This document shows, one piece after another, positions 46,263 to 57,177 of a stretch of 64,000 nucleotides of DNA. Every line of letters begins with the position of its first letter. The first letter of the stretch is position 1. The DNA lies in NCBI GenBank assembly GCA_018817915.1, contig JAHISX010000023.1, positions 1 to 64,000 of the forward strand, written 5' to 3'. The notes below the pieces were generated by a model. The model saw only the letters and a program-made list of their open reading frames with translations. It did not search any database and was not told the DNA's origin. Source of the DNA: Bacillota bacterium. Lineage in GTDB: Bacteria; Bacillota_I; Bacilli_A; Acholeplasmatales; Acholeplasmataceae. The position numbers and the translations under genes are program-made.

Positions 46263-47770
46263 AGGGATGAATTGATTAAGTCAATTAAGGTCTGCAACTG
46301 AACATCTTTGTTTAAATCCTGAAGGTCTGCAGAATATATTTCATGGATACGAATCGCTGTTTGGCGATCTAAGATGCTCGTCACAACAAGATTTTGTTCG
46401 AGTTGAAAATCTTCAATTAAATTTTGAGTAGCTGAATCAAAATATCCATCCGTTCTGAGCATACTCAAACCACTTAAGTCATAATAGTAATTTAGGAATG
46501 CTTGATAATCACCTAGCTCTAATGCAACTTGATTAAATAATACTTCTCCATTATAAACCGGCATATTGAATGCTTTAATGCCTTCTTGTTCAATGATATT
46601 GACATCTAGAGCATCTTCAGCAACATTTTTTCCATCATCATAGAACCATTCGCCTTCTGTATAAACCAATGAATATCTTATGTCATTAATATCATATAGA
46701 TTAAGTGTATTTTGGAAAACACCTTTACCATAAGTAAAATTGCCATATAATGGATAACCACCATAAGTATTGAGAACTGCTGCTAAAACTTCAGCTGCAG
46801 ATGCAGAACGTTCGTTGACTAGTACTGCAATATCATAACCTTTGGGTACTGTTAAACTACCATAAAAGCTAGAAGCAACGCCACTTTTAGGAATCATTTG
46901 GAATAGTGGTGTTTCAACATTATTCGTTAATAACTGTTGAGTAATTCCTGGAATGACTGAGGTATTTCCACCATTGTGTAATGCAGAAAGGGATCCTCCT
47001 GGATTATCTCTTAAATCAATAATGAGTGTTTTTGTTCCACTATCAATATCTAAATTATCAACCTCAAGTTCATTTAATATATCACTAAAAGTTTTAGCTG
47101 TGCCTGGTGTAACATCTGGAATATATCCAGAAAAATTGGTAATTTTAATATATTCTATATTAGCTTCACCTAAATCTACTGTATAAGCTGTTGGAGTTGG
47201 TATTTCAATATAAGTAATTGCTACTTCATATTCATCACCATCTGGATTCGTAACAAGGAGTGTTTTTGTATCATCTAGAGCACCAGATAAATATGATAAA
47301 ACTTCAGTGTCTGATCCTAAAGTATCAAAATATAAATTTTGGCTATCAATAACGATGCCAATAATTAAATCATTTGGATAGATTAGACCATCAGCTGCTC
47401 CACCTGCATAAATATAGGATACTCTTAAATTAAGATCTTCCATGAGAAAACCAATACCGATGCCAATAAACATCTCATCACTTGATGGTGTCACAGATAA
47501 AGGTGTAACAACCAATCTTGTATAAGGATCATTATTGGATTCAGCATAAGAATCAATCATTGCTTTCATTGAAGCAATAAATGCATCTTGAACTTCAGCA
47601 TCTTCAATATCATAATAGTAAAAATTTCTAAAACTTGTTGTAATTTCATCAAAAACATCGTTTGTTGAACCAGTTTGAGTTGGTGGAATCACAACAGAAA
47701 TATAGTAACCTGCTATAAAAGCCAGAACAACACTAACTAAGAATAAAATACCTAATTTTTTGTTTGCCAT
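46259..47770 (-). CDS. S41 family C-terminal processing peptidase
   Basis: LIIDLRDNPGGSL, VLVNERSASAAEVLA, GKGVFQ motifs; C-terminal peptidoglycan-binding-like region. Confidence 0.9.
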   Translation of the reverse strand: MANKKLGILFLVSVVLAFIAGYYISVVIPPTQTGSTNDVFDEITTSFRNFYYYDIEDAEVQDAFIASMKAMIDSYAESNNDPYTRLVVTPLSVTPSSDEMFIGIGIGFLMEDLNLRVSYIYAGGAADGLIYPNDLIIGIVIDSQNLYFDTLGSDTEVLSYLSGALDDTKTLLVTNPDGDEYEVAITYIEIPTPTAYTVDLGEANIEYIKITNFSGYIPDVTPGTAKTFSDILNELEVDNLDIDSGTKTLIIDLRDNPGGSLSALHNGGNTSVIPGITQQLLTNNVETPLFQMIPKSGVASSFYGSLTVPKGYDIAVLVNERSASAAEVLAAVLNTYGGYPLYGNFTYGKGVFQNTLNLYDINDIRYSLVYTEGEWFYDDGKNVAEDALDVNIIEQEGIKAFNMPVYNGEVLFNQVALELGDYQAFLNYYYDLSGLSMLRTDGYFDSATQNLIEDFQLEQNLVVTSILDRQTAIRIHEIYSADLQDLNKDVQLQTLIDLINSSL

Positions 47771-48636
47771 ATTGCAGCCTCCCGACTAAAACCTTGTCCC
47801 AACGCTTCTTTTGTTCTTGTCACAAAAGTGAATGCACTTGGATCAACTTCTTTGATTAAATGCTTAAACTGGTAGATTTGCATACGATCAACAGTACAAA
47901 TAATCATGTCTTTGTGCTCATTTGAAAAGCCACCTACAACTTTTAACTTTGTAATACCTCTTTCCAGTTTTTCATAGATCGCCTTTTGAAGATTATCACT
48001 AAAATTTGTAATAACAAAAGCAGTAAACCCCGATTTCCCTTCAATCGCTAATCGATCGATAATCATACCACTGACAATCATTGCTCCAACCGCATAAAGT
48101 CCAAGTTGGAAATTAACCAACATTGCAATAAAAATAATGATGCCATCTGTAATGTACATCGCTAAAGAAAATGGAATATGTAAATATTTTTTCATCATAT
48201 TTTGGATGATATCAATACCACCTGTTGTTGCATTACTTCTTAAGACGATACCTAAGCCTAAACCTAGGAATAATCCACCAAAAAGTGCTCCAATAAGCAA
48301 TGGACTTTCGGTCATGTGCTGCATAAAAAAATTATTATCAATAGTTAATTCAAGAATCCATATAATCGTTGGAGAAAGCAATGTCGCATAAATCGTTTTG
48401 ACAAAAAAGACTTTTCCTAAGAAGATTAGTCCAATAAATAAAAGCACAGTATTGGCAATATACATAAATAGACTAACAGAAATGATGTCTTGTAAAAGTA
48501 CTGAAACACCCATCACTCCACCAATCACAAGATTCAATGGCAATAAGAAAAAATAGAAACCAAGTGACAGCAGGATGACTCCTGCTGTGATTTCTAATAC
48601 TTCACGTACTTTTGCATTATTCAACATGTTCGTCAC
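47752..48636 (-). CDS. YitT family membrane protein
   Basis: LRSNATTGGIDIIQNMM and DUF2179 C-terminus. Confidence 0.9.
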   Translation of the reverse strand: MTNMLNNAKVREVLEITAGVILLSLGFYFFLLPLNLVIGGVMGVSVLLQDIISVSLFMYIANTVLLFIGLIFLGKVFFVKTIYATLLSPTIIWILELTIDNNFFMQHMTESPLLIGALFGGLFLGLGLGIVLRSNATTGGIDIIQNMMKKYLHIPFSLAMYITDGIIIFIAMLVNFQLGLYAVGAMIVSGMIIDRLAIEGKSGFTAFVITNFSDNLQKAIYEKLERGITKLKVVGGFSNEHKDMIICTVDRMQIYQFKHLIKEVDPSAFTFVTRTKEALGQGFSREAAIWQTKN

Positions 48637-49720
48637 CAGCTTTTAAATAAGCATTGATAAACCCATCGAGTTCACCATCCATAACCATATCAACTTGGCC
48701 AACTTCATAATTGGTCCGGTGGTCCTTAACCATTTGATATGGTTGAAATACATAAGATCTAATTTGTGAGCCCCAAGCATTTTCTTTTTGCTCACCTTTA
48801 ATATTTTGAAGCATTTCTTCTTGTCTTTTGATTTCTTCTTGAACAAGTTTAGCTTTAAGTACACTCATCGCTGCTTCTTTATTTTTTAATTGACTACGTT
48901 CATTTTGACATGTGACAACAATACCTGATGCTAAATGTGTAATTCTAACTGCAGAATCGGTTGTATTGACTGATTGTCCACCAGCTCCACCACTACGGTA
49001 AACATCAACTTTAATATCTTCATCTTTGATTTCGATATCAATATCATCATTTATTTCTGGTAAAACATCACAAGAAGCAAATGATGTGTGTCTTCTAGCA
49101 TTTGAATCAAATGGTGAAATACGTACCAAACGATGAACACCACGTTCAGCTTTTAGATAACCATACGCATAAGGTCCTTTAACAAGCATGGTGACGCTTT
49201 TTATGCCAGCCTCATCTCCTGATTGGTAATCAAGAATTTCGACCTTATAACGCTTTTTTTGAGCATACCTTGAATACATTCTATATAGCATATCGCACCA
49301 GTCTTGAGATTCTGTTCCACCAGCACCAGGATGTAATTCAATGATAGCATTATTGGAGTCATAAGGTCCATTGAGTAAGATTTCAATCTCGAATGCTTTG
49401 ACATCTTTTTGCAATGTATCAATATCTTCTTCTAAAATGGTCCATTCTTCAGAACCTTCTTCACTGACTTCAAACCAATCTATTAAATTCTTATATTTTT
49501 TTTCTAATGTGGTTAGATGATCTAACTTTTGTCTAATATCTGTTGCTTCTTTAGTTAATTTTTTTGCCTGTTTTGTATCATTCCAAAAATTTGGTTTTTG
49601 CATTTCTAAATTCAAAGCAAGATATTGCTCTTCTAATTTTGTGGGTTGAAGTGCTTTTGTCAAATCTTCTAAGCTTTGCTTAAATCCTGCAAGGACCTTA
49701 TTAACTTCATATGTTTCCAC
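48617..49720 (-). CDS. prfB: peptide chain release factor 2
   Basis: HPGAGGTESQDWCDMLYRMY, YRSGGAGGQSVNTTDSAVRITH GGQ motif. Confidence 0.96.
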   Translation of the reverse strand: METYEVNKVLAGFKQSLEDLTKALQPTKLEEQYLALNLEMQKPNFWNDTKQAKKLTKEATDIRQKLDHLTTLEKKYKNLIDWFEVSEEGSEEWTILEEDIDTLQKDVKAFEIEILLNGPYDSNNAIIELHPGAGGTESQDWCDMLYRMYSRYAQKKRYKVEILDYQSGDEAGIKSVTMLVKGPYAYGYLKAERGVHRLVRISPFDSNARRHTSFASCDVLPEINDDIDIEIKDEDIKVDVYRSGGAGGQSVNTTDSAVRITHLASGIVVTCQNERSQLKNKEAAMSVLKAKLVQEEIKRQEEMLQNIKGEQKENAWGSQIRSYVFQPYQMVKDHRTNYEVGQVDMVMDGELDGFINAYLKAGDEHVE

Positions 49721-49732
49721 AAAATCACTTCC

Positions 49733-52201
49733 TTATCGCCAAGGCATTTGGCGTTGATTTCTATTTTTTCTTACTTTAGGTTTTTTAGGTTTAGCATCTG
49801 TACGACCTTCATTAGTTGAAGTATTCTTAACAACTGCCTCACGTTCAACATTGTATTGGATTTGTGCACGTAGTGCATATCTTGTTACATCTGATGAAAT
49901 ATTCGTAATCATTTCATTAAACATTCTAAGACCTTCCGATTGATAAATGACAAGTGGATTTTGTTGTCCATAAGATTGTAAAGAAACAGATTGTCTAAGT
50001 TCACTCATCGCATCTATATGACGCATCCAGAAAGTATCTATAACACGTAACATAACCACCTTTAAAAATTCATTAAAGACTTCTGGTGGAAAGTTTTCTT
50101 TTTTGAAATCAATTTCTTTATTTGCAAGTTCTAAAATGTATGCTTTGATTTCAACTTCATCCATTTTTTCAATATCTTCTTTACGGATCGTATCAGGTTT
50201 AAATATATTACCGTTAAATTGGGTAATGATATTATCATCATCAATTTCATATTGATTTTTGCTTACAAGATGGATAAATTGATCCAATTTGCTTGTTAAA
50301 CTATTTTCTATCGTGCGACGCACTTCACCCTCAATGGATTCGAAGAGTAAAACATTGCGTCTTTCTTGATAAATGATTTCTCTTTGTTTTCTTAGAACAT
50401 CATCATATTTAAGGACTTGTTTACGTGAATCATAGTTATTGCCTTCAATACGTTTTTGAGCACTCGTAACAAAGCGTGAAAACATCTTAGATGACAAAGC
50501 TTCGCCTGAAGTATTTAAACGTTCAAGCATTTCAATTCTGTTTTTGAAGTTTTCTCCACCAAATCGCATCATAAGTTCATCTTCAGCAGAAAGGTAGAAT
50601 CTTGAATATCCAGGGTCTCCTTGACGTCCACTACGACCTCTTAACTGATTATCAATACGTCTTGATTCATGTCGTTCACTACCGATAACAGCTAAACCGC
50701 CAAGTGCGACAACACCTTCACCAAGTTTAATATCAGTACCACGACCAGCCATGTTGGTAGCAATCGTAACTGATCCCATTAAACCGGCTTTAGCAACAAT
50801 TTCAGCTTCTCTTTCATGATTTTTAGCATTCAACACTTCATGAGGAATTCTTCTTGCTTTAAGCATTCTTGAAATATCTTCAGAAGTTTCAACAGCAATC
50901 GTACCAATTAGCATCGGTTGTCCAATTTTATATCGCTTTTCGACTTCATCGACAAGTGCTTCAAATTTATCTTTAAGATTGGCATAAATATAATCAGGTT
51001 CATCATTTCTAATCACAGGAGCATTGGTTGGAATTTCAATAACATCCATGTTATAGATTTCTCTAAATTCTTCTTCTTCAGTTTTTGCTGTACCAGTCAT
51101 ACCTGACAATTTTTTATACATTCTAAAGAAATTTTGGTATGTAATCGTAGCAACTGTCACAGTTTCTTTCTTGACTTGAACAGCTTCTTTGGCTTCTAGA
51201 GCTTGATGAAGACCTTCAGAAAATTGACGACCTCTTAAAATACGGCCAGTAAATTGGTCAACAATTAAAACTTCTCCGTTATCGACAACGTATTCTTTAT
51301 CTCTGGACATAATATGATTTGCACGGAGTGCATTATTGATGTGATGAACAAGTGTGACATGTTTTAAATCGTATAGATTATCTAATTGAAAAATTTGTTC
51401 TGCTCTTTGGATACCAGAAGGTGTAAGAGCAATACTCTGAGATTCTATATCGATTTCAAAATCTTCATCTCTTATGGATTTGGCAAAGCGATCTGCTGCT
51501 TGATAAAGGTTATGATTATTTTTGGAACCTCCTGAAATAATCAGTGGTGTTCTAGCTTCATCAATTAAAATGGAATCAACTTCATCGATGATTGCATAGT
51601 TCAATCCACGTTGTGCAACCATGTCTTTTGCATATAAAACCATGTGATCACGCAAATAGTCAAACCCAAGTTCGCTATTCGTAGAATATAAGATGTCGCA
51701 ATCATAAGCTGCTTTCTTTTGTTCTCTTGAAATATCTCTCGTATTGAGTCCAACAGTAAGGCCTAAAAATCTAAATAGATTTCCAATATCTCCTTCGGCT
51801 TCACGTTTCGCCAAGTATTCATTGACTGTAACGATATGAACACCTTCACCATTGAGTGAATTTAAATATGCTGGCATAACTGCTGTCAAAGTTTTACCTT
51901 CACCAGTTCTCATTTCTGCAATGTTGCCATTGAATATTGCTACAGCACCTAAGACCTGTACATAATAGGGAAATAATCCGGTTACACGTCTTGCAGCTTC
52001 TCTTACAACAGCAAAAGCCTCAGGCATAATATCTACCAAAGTTTCTCCATCTTTATATCTTTGTCTAAAAGTTTCTGTTTTAGCAGTGAGTTCAAAATCA
52101 GATAAATTAGCCATGTCACTTTCATAAGAAAAAACAACATCAGCTATTTTTCTTGCATCTTTTAATTCTTTTTTACTAGGATCAAACCACTTTTTAAACA
52201 T
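49733..52201 (-). CDS. secA: preprotein translocase ATPase SecA
   Basis: MRTGEGKTLTAVMPAYLN, IDEVDSILIDEARTPLIISG, TNMAGRGTDIKLG, QLRGRSGRQGDPG. Confidence 0.98.
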   Translation of the reverse strand: MFKKWFDPSKKELKDARKIADVVFSYESDMANLSDFELTAKTETFRQRYKDGETLVDIMPEAFAVVREAARRVTGLFPYYVQVLGAVAIFNGNIAEMRTGEGKTLTAVMPAYLNSLNGEGVHIVTVNEYLAKREAEGDIGNLFRFLGLTVGLNTRDISREQKKAAYDCDILYSTNSELGFDYLRDHMVLYAKDMVAQRGLNYAIIDEVDSILIDEARTPLIISGGSKNNHNLYQAADRFAKSIRDEDFEIDIESQSIALTPSGIQRAEQIFQLDNLYDLKHVTLVHHINNALRANHIMSRDKEYVVDNGEVLIVDQFTGRILRGRQFSEGLHQALEAKEAVQVKKETVTVATITYQNFFRMYKKLSGMTGTAKTEEEEFREIYNMDVIEIPTNAPVIRNDEPDYIYANLKDKFEALVDEVEKRYKIGQPMLIGTIAVETSEDISRMLKARRIPHEVLNAKNHEREAEIVAKAGLMGSVTIATNMAGRGTDIKLGEGVVALGGLAVIGSERHESRRIDNQLRGRSGRQGDPGYSRFYLSAEDELMMRFGGENFKNRIEMLERLNTSGEALSSKMFSRFVTSAQKRIEGNNYDSRKQVLKYDDVLRKQREIIYQERRNVLLFESIEGEVRRTIENSLTSKLDQFIHLVSKNQYEIDDDNIITQFNGNIFKPDTIRKEDIEKMDEVEIKAYILELANKEIDFKKENFPPEVFNEFLKVVMLRVIDTFWMRHIDAMSELRQSVSLQSYGQQNPLVIYQSEGLRMFNEMITNISSDVTRYALRAQIQYNVEREAVVKNTSTNEGRTDAKPKKPKVRKNRNQRQMPWR

Positions 52202-52395
52202 ACACCCACATCCTTTGCGTTCTTTATTATATTACTATAATAAGCGCATTTTTACAAGAGATAACACCGTTTAAGGATTTTTAACATAATTAAAAAAGAC
52301 CAGTCTAATCTCTTTAAAGATTATCGTTCTAGTCTTTTTGATTAAATGGCTTTATCAAAGGATTTGAGCAAAAATAAAACGCCATCGGCGTTCTA

Positions 52396-52950
52396 TTAGA
52401 AATCAAATTGTACATCACTTCTTTTAACTGTTTCAGCTTCGAAAAAGTCACGTTTAGCAAACTTCTTCCAATTCGCAATAATGTTACTAGGAAACACAAC
52501 AACTTTTTGGTTGTAATAAGATACGTTTGAATTATAAACGCGTCTTGAAGCTTGAAGATTTTCTTCAACTTCCATTGTAACATCCTGTAATTTTAAGACA
52601 TTTTGATTAGCCTTTAAATCAGGGTATTGTTCAACGACAATATTAAGTGCTTGCAAACCTTTAGTTACTTCATTAGAAAATTCTTGTTTCTGTTGAATAG
52701 AAGCACCATGACCAGGTTGTCTCATAGCGATAACTTTTGTTAAAGTTTCTTGTTCATGCTTCATATAACCTTTAGTGGCAGAGAACATTTTAGTTAGCAA
52801 ATCGAAACGTTTTGTTAACGCAATATCAATGCTTGATTCTGATTCATCGATCTTGACTAACATGGTTCTAAATGAATTGGTTGTACTGATCACCCATCCA
52901 AAAACAATTAATAAAACGATTACTGCTGCTATTACATAATAAATCCACAT
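52396..52950 (-). CDS. LemA family protein
   Basis: 184 aa; N-terminal TM, YPDLKANQNVLKLQ, VSYYNQKVVVFPSNIIA. Confidence 0.92.
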   Translation of the reverse strand: MWIYYVIAAVIVLLIVFGWVISTTNSFRTMLVKIDESESSIDIALTKRFDLLTKMFSATKGYMKHEQETLTKVIAMRQPGHGASIQQKQEFSNEVTKGLQALNIVVEQYPDLKANQNVLKLQDVTMEVEENLQASRRVYNSNVSYYNQKVVVFPSNIIANWKKFAKRDFFEAETVKRSDVQFDF

Positions 52951-52967
52951 ATTCTTTTCTCTCCTTT

Positions 52968-53861
52968 CTAAAGAGTCTTAAACTTACTACTATCTAACCG
53001 CAATTCATTAATGATTGCAGGTATTAGTTCGATATCAGACATAAATGCTTTGATAGATTCTTCATTGATTGGTTTCTTAAGTGACATTTCCATATAATCT
53101 TTACGATCGTTAACGCCAATATGAAGTTCATTGTTTACAAAGTAATAAAGGATAGATCCACGGTGCATTTTTTCAAGTTCTAAAAGTTTTTCAATCATAC
53201 TTGAAGTAATATGATAGAATCCAAATTCTTGAGTTGTAGCAAATATTGCAAACTTTTTATTGAATGGAATACTTTCGGTATCAATTTTAACAAGGTTCTT
53301 CTTTGAGATTCCCCATCCATGACCTTCGACTATTCTTAGTTCATCATCAAATGTACGATCAAAAGTATAAATATACCAACGTCCTTTAAAGTATGTTTCA
53401 TAAGTAACTGTTACATGCCCCTTGGAGTCTCTATGTTCAACTCTTTCTTTGAAGTCTATATCACAAACCTCAAATCCAACGCCTTTGTATTTACCTTTAA
53501 TATAATCTTCAGCAGTTGATCGATCAGGTCTTTTCACCATACCAGTAGCAACAATTCTTGAAACAGGTATTGATGCATGCTGATCATAGAAAACATCTTC
53601 AAATTGCTCTTTCAACAAAGTTGTCACTAATTCATCTTTTATGATTACTCTAAATCCTTGAAGTTGTTTAAAAGCTACAGAGAAAAAATACATCGCAGGA
53701 ATCACTAATATAACACCAATAAATGCGAATATAGGTTGGACCGTAAATAAAATGAAAAAAAGAATCGCAGGAATTAAAAATATTAATGCTTTTTTTCTGA
53801 TTTTCTTATATGTTTTATATATTTTTAAGCGCTTTTCTTCTATCAATTCTAAGTTATTCAT
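52968..53861 (-). CDS. DUF3137 family membrane protein
   Basis: two TM segments near N-terminus, downstream LemA partner. Confidence 0.75.
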   Translation of the reverse strand: MNNLELIEEKRLKIYKTYKKIRKKALIFLIPAILFFILFTVQPIFAFIGVILVIPAMYFFSVAFKQLQGFRVIIKDELVTTLLKEQFEDVFYDQHASIPVSRIVATGMVKRPDRSTAEDYIKGKYKGVGFEVCDIDFKERVEHRDSKGHVTVTYETYFKGRWYIYTFDRTFDDELRIVEGHGWGISKKNLVKIDTESIPFNKKFAIFATTQEFGFYHITSSMIEKLLELEKMHRGSILYYFVNNELHIGVNDRKDYMEMSLKKPINEESIKAFMSDIELIPAIINELRLDSSKFKTL

Positions 53862-53879
53862 ATCATCACCATAACCATT

Positions 53880-55028
53880 TTATAATAGTTTTCTAAATAT
53901 TGCAATCCTATCGATTTTTTCCCATGAAAATAAATCATTTTCTCTTCCAAAATGGCCATATGCAGATGTTTGTGCATATATAGGACGTTTCAGGTCTAGA
54001 GTCTTAATGATTCCTGCAGGTCTTAAATCAAAATTTTCTTTGACTGCATCGTATATTTTTCTAATCTCAACTTTCTCAGTTCCAAAAGTATCGATATAAA
54101 CACTCACAGGTTCAGCAACACCAATTGCATAAGCAATTTGGATTTCACAAGCATCTGCGATGCCTGAAGCTACAATGTTTTTAGCGATGTATCTTGCCAT
54201 GTAAGCTGCACTTCTATCCACTTTGGATGGATCTTTACCTGAAAAGGCACCGCCACCGTGACGTGCATATCCACCATAGGTATCAACGATAATCTTTCTA
54301 CCTGTAAGTCCAGCATCTCCATCTGGTCCACCAATGACAAATCTTCCCGTAGGGTTGATTTGATAGATTGTGTTTGTTGTGTCATATCCTGAAAGCACTG
54401 GTTCTAATATATGTTGATGTATTTCTTTTTTAAGTGCTTCTTGAGTCCAATGTTCATCATGTTGAGTTGATAAAACAACCGTATGAATGCTGATTGGATA
54501 ATTTTGCTCATTATATTCGACAGTAACTTGTGTTTTTCCATCAGGACGAAGTCCTTCTATGATTCCATTTTTTCTAACATATGCTAAACGTTCAGCAAGT
54601 CTATGTGCCAAATATATAGGTAGTGGCATTAAAGCAATTGTTTCATTGTTGGCATATCCAAACATGAATCCTTGATCTCCAGCTCCTTGTTCTTTATGTT
54701 CTGAATGATCAACGCCCATTTTTATATCAGTTGATTGTTCTTTAAGTCTAACATCAACAATAACATGGTCAGCATTAAATCCAGTACCATCTTGTTCATA
54801 ACCAATTCGACGAATAGCCTGTTTAATGATTTGTTCATAATCAATTTTTGCGTTGGTTGTGATTTCACCAAATAATAAAGCATAATTGGTAGTAACAGCT
54901 GTTTCACAAGCGACTCTTGATTCTGGGTCTTGTTCTAGACATGCATCTAGAATTGAATCTGATATCAGATCAGCTACCTTGTCTGGGTGACCTTCGGTCA
55001 CTGATTCACTACTAAATAATTTTCTCAT
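53880..55028 (-). CDS. metK: S-adenosylmethionine synthetase, chromosomal
   Basis: [40 protein letters not shown]; strong RBS before 55028. Confidence 0.97.
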   Translation of the reverse strand: MRKLFSSESVTEGHPDKVADLISDSILDACLEQDPESRVACETAVTTNYALLFGEITTNAKIDYEQIIKQAIRRIGYEQDGTGFNADHVIVDVRLKEQSTDIKMGVDHSEHKEQGAGDQGFMFGYANNETIALMPLPIYLAHRLAERLAYVRKNGIIEGLRPDGKTQVTVEYNEQNYPISIHTVVLSTQHDEHWTQEALKKEIHQHILEPVLSGYDTTNTIYQINPTGRFVIGGPDGDAGLTGRKIIVDTYGGYARHGGGAFSGKDPSKVDRSAAYMARYIAKNIVASGIADACEIQIAYAIGVAEPVSVYIDTFGTEKVEIRKIYDAVKENFDLRPAGIIKTLDLKRPIYAQTSAYGHFGRENDLFSWEKIDRIAIFRKLL

Positions 55029-55044
55029 TTCTTTCCTCCTGATT

Positions 55045-55078
55045 TCAAAAAAAATGCGCTTTCCCAAGGAAAAGCGCC
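55045..55078 (-). terminator. riboswitch-controlled intrinsic terminator
   Basis: GCGCTTTTCC-TT-GGGAAAGCGC then TTTTTTTT on minus strand. Confidence 0.85.
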
Positions 55079-55093
55079 GATTTTTGGATTTTC

Positions 55094-55185
55094 CTTATTG
55101 ATGGGTTATACCCCTCGTGATAAGCACCTAATTAAATAGGTTGCTGCTACTTCGTCGGTCACTAGCCTCCATAGCTCTGAATAAG
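55094..55185 (-). promoter_or_regulatory. SAM riboswitch (SAM-I/S-box-like) aptamer
   Basis: CTTATTCAGAGCTATGGAGGCTAGTGACCGACGAAGTAGCAGCAACC...AGGTGCTTATCAC...AATAAG; S-box-like core upstream of metK. Confidence 0.85.
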
Positions 55186-55267
55186 TTAACTTATTATTTT
55201 TAATTGCTCATTTATAATACATTAAATCGTTGTAAAAGTCAATATATTTGTATCCTGAATTTAAAGA

Positions 55268-56578
55268 TTAGAAGTTATTGTACATGTCTCCAAATTCATC
55301 ATGAAATTTAAGGAATCTTTCCTTTAAGTCATAATCAAAGTAGTTTGCAAGTTCAGTTTGAAATAGTTTCATCACGATATTATGTGCCATCGGTCTCTTA
55401 TACGATTTTGGACCACGCATCGTGATGTATAAATCTGCAAGTAAGATGATTTGAGCAACAATGTCTGGCTGAATGATTAGCATTTCTTTTAGAAACTTTT
55501 CATTTGCCGTATCTTCAATATGTGCTCTTGCTATATCTTCACACTTTTGAGCCAACTGCATTCGTTTAGCAATCTTAGATCCAAGCTCTGTTTTTTCTTT
55601 TAAGATATCATAGGACTGTTCATCAAAACTGTTCATATCATTTAAGAGATTTTTAATCTCTTGATATTGCAAGTGAACCATTGAATAGATATTCATTTCA
55701 TCTATTTTAACTTGAGGAAGCCCATAATTATTCGCGAGTTTCTCGCTCATCAATTGAACTTGATATGCATGTCTTTTATCCATCAAGGTATAAGAACTAG
55801 AAAAGACGACTGAGAATAAATCACCAACAATATGAGAGAAATCTCCTTGTACTTGTCTTCTTTTAATCAATTCTTTTTTTCTTTCTTCTTGCATGTACTG
55901 TCCCATAGAGACAATTGCGTAGACTACAAAATAGAACAATATGAATAAGAGAGTCCTTAATAAGATATCTTTAAATTCGTAAGATCTTATAAATGAAGGT
56001 AGAAACTCAACAAATGTTTGTCCGTTTGCCATTGAATGAACATTATATGTCCATATGAGATGAATGGCTGTAATTAGAGCTAATATGGCTTGAAAGCTAC
56101 TGCTCAATAACCTTTTTTCTTGGTACAAAGAAATAACGACGATTGAGTAATAGATCAATATATAAGCACCTGTAGTGAAATAAACATTTTGATATAATCT
56201 TGCATAAATTAAAATAGATGAAAAGAAAATATAAAATGCTGCAACATACATTGCCACACTTTGTTTTGTTTTATCATTTGGATCCATGTTAATGAGCTTT
56301 TTTAGCATTTTATTGATTACATATGTTAGTGGGAATGCGATGAGTGTTATGACCCAGTCTGAGACTTGCGATCCTACACTCAAGGATAAAGCTAATAAAA
56401 TAATTGAATACATTAAGTTTGATAAGAAAATAATATTTTTAATAACAACATTTCTACGATAAAGCACTGCAGTATCATTGGTGATGTCTACGCCTTGTTC
56501 AAAACCAAAAAACTTAGCAAAGATATTTTTGCCAAGTGCTTTTATATTCCAAATACTATGCTTTTCAGGTTTTGCCAC
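55268..56578 (-). CDS. multi-TM protein with HD-GYP-like C-terminus
   Basis: 436 aa; TM segments then ILLADLYITMRGPKSYKRPM resembling HD-GYP ADxYDAL..xRPY. Confidence 0.6.
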   Translation of the reverse strand: MAKPEKHSIWNIKALGKNIFAKFFGFEQGVDITNDTAVLYRRNVVIKNIIFLSNLMYSIILLALSLSVGSQVSDWVITLIAFPLTYVINKMLKKLINMDPNDKTKQSVAMYVAAFYIFFSSILIYARLYQNVYFTTGAYILIYYSIVVISLYQEKRLLSSSFQAILALITAIHLIWTYNVHSMANGQTFVEFLPSFIRSYEFKDILLRTLLFILFYFVVYAIVSMGQYMQEERKKELIKRRQVQGDFSHIVGDLFSVVFSSSYTLMDKRHAYQVQLMSEKLANNYGLPQVKIDEMNIYSMVHLQYQEIKNLLNDMNSFDEQSYDILKEKTELGSKIAKRMQLAQKCEDIARAHIEDTANEKFLKEMLIIQPDIVAQIILLADLYITMRGPKSYKRPMAHNIVMKLFQTELANYFDYDLKERFLKFHDEFGDMYNNF

Positions 56579-56595
56579 GCATCATCATCCTATTC

Positions 56596-57177
56596 TTATA
56601 TATCAAAAATACTAAATCTTTTAACACCAATGTCTTCGTGTGCTAAATCTTCGTTCATGACTTGTGCTACTCTTGTTGAAGCCGCTGCTGCAATTGCACC
56701 AACGATATCATCAAGGAATGTATGGCAAATGCCATCTTCTTTACCAGCATCATTTAATCTTTTTACAATACCGTGTTTATTGACATCAATATCACCAAAA
56801 TTAGTTTGACCAATTGTTCCATATAAACCAGCAACTTCAAGTCCCATCGTTTCATCTATGCCAAATAAACCAAGATCTTCATAGATGATATCTTGTATAG
56901 GGCCTTGAAACAATCCTTCTTCAGCCAATCTATCAATTTCTGAACCTAATTGTACATGGTGGAACACATCTCTTAAAGACAAGATTTTTTCTACTGATTC
57001 TAAACAGATCTCTCTAGAGATGTCATCTGTATATTTAGATTGTTGCTGAAAGGTTATTTCAGCAATTGATTCCAATGTAACACCACGTTTAAGTAAAGTT
57101 TTTTTGTTAAAATCAAACATTTCTTGTCTTGTGAATATAATTTTTTTGTTTTTGTCGTGACCAGCCATTTTATTCAT
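56596..57177 (-). CDS. phosphatidylglycerophosphatase A family
   Basis: GLFGIDETMGLEVAGLYGTIGQTNFGDIDVNKHGIV, FLDDIVGAIAAAAS. Confidence 0.85.
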   Translation of the reverse strand: MNKMAGHDKNKKIIFTRQEMFDFNKKTLLKRGVTLESIAEITFQQQSKYTDDISREICLESVEKILSLRDVFHHVQLGSEIDRLAEEGLFQGPIQDIIYEDLGLFGIDETMGLEVAGLYGTIGQTNFGDIDVNKHGIVKRLNDAGKEDGICHTFLDDIVGAIAAAASTRVAQVMNEDLAHEDIGVKRFSIFDI

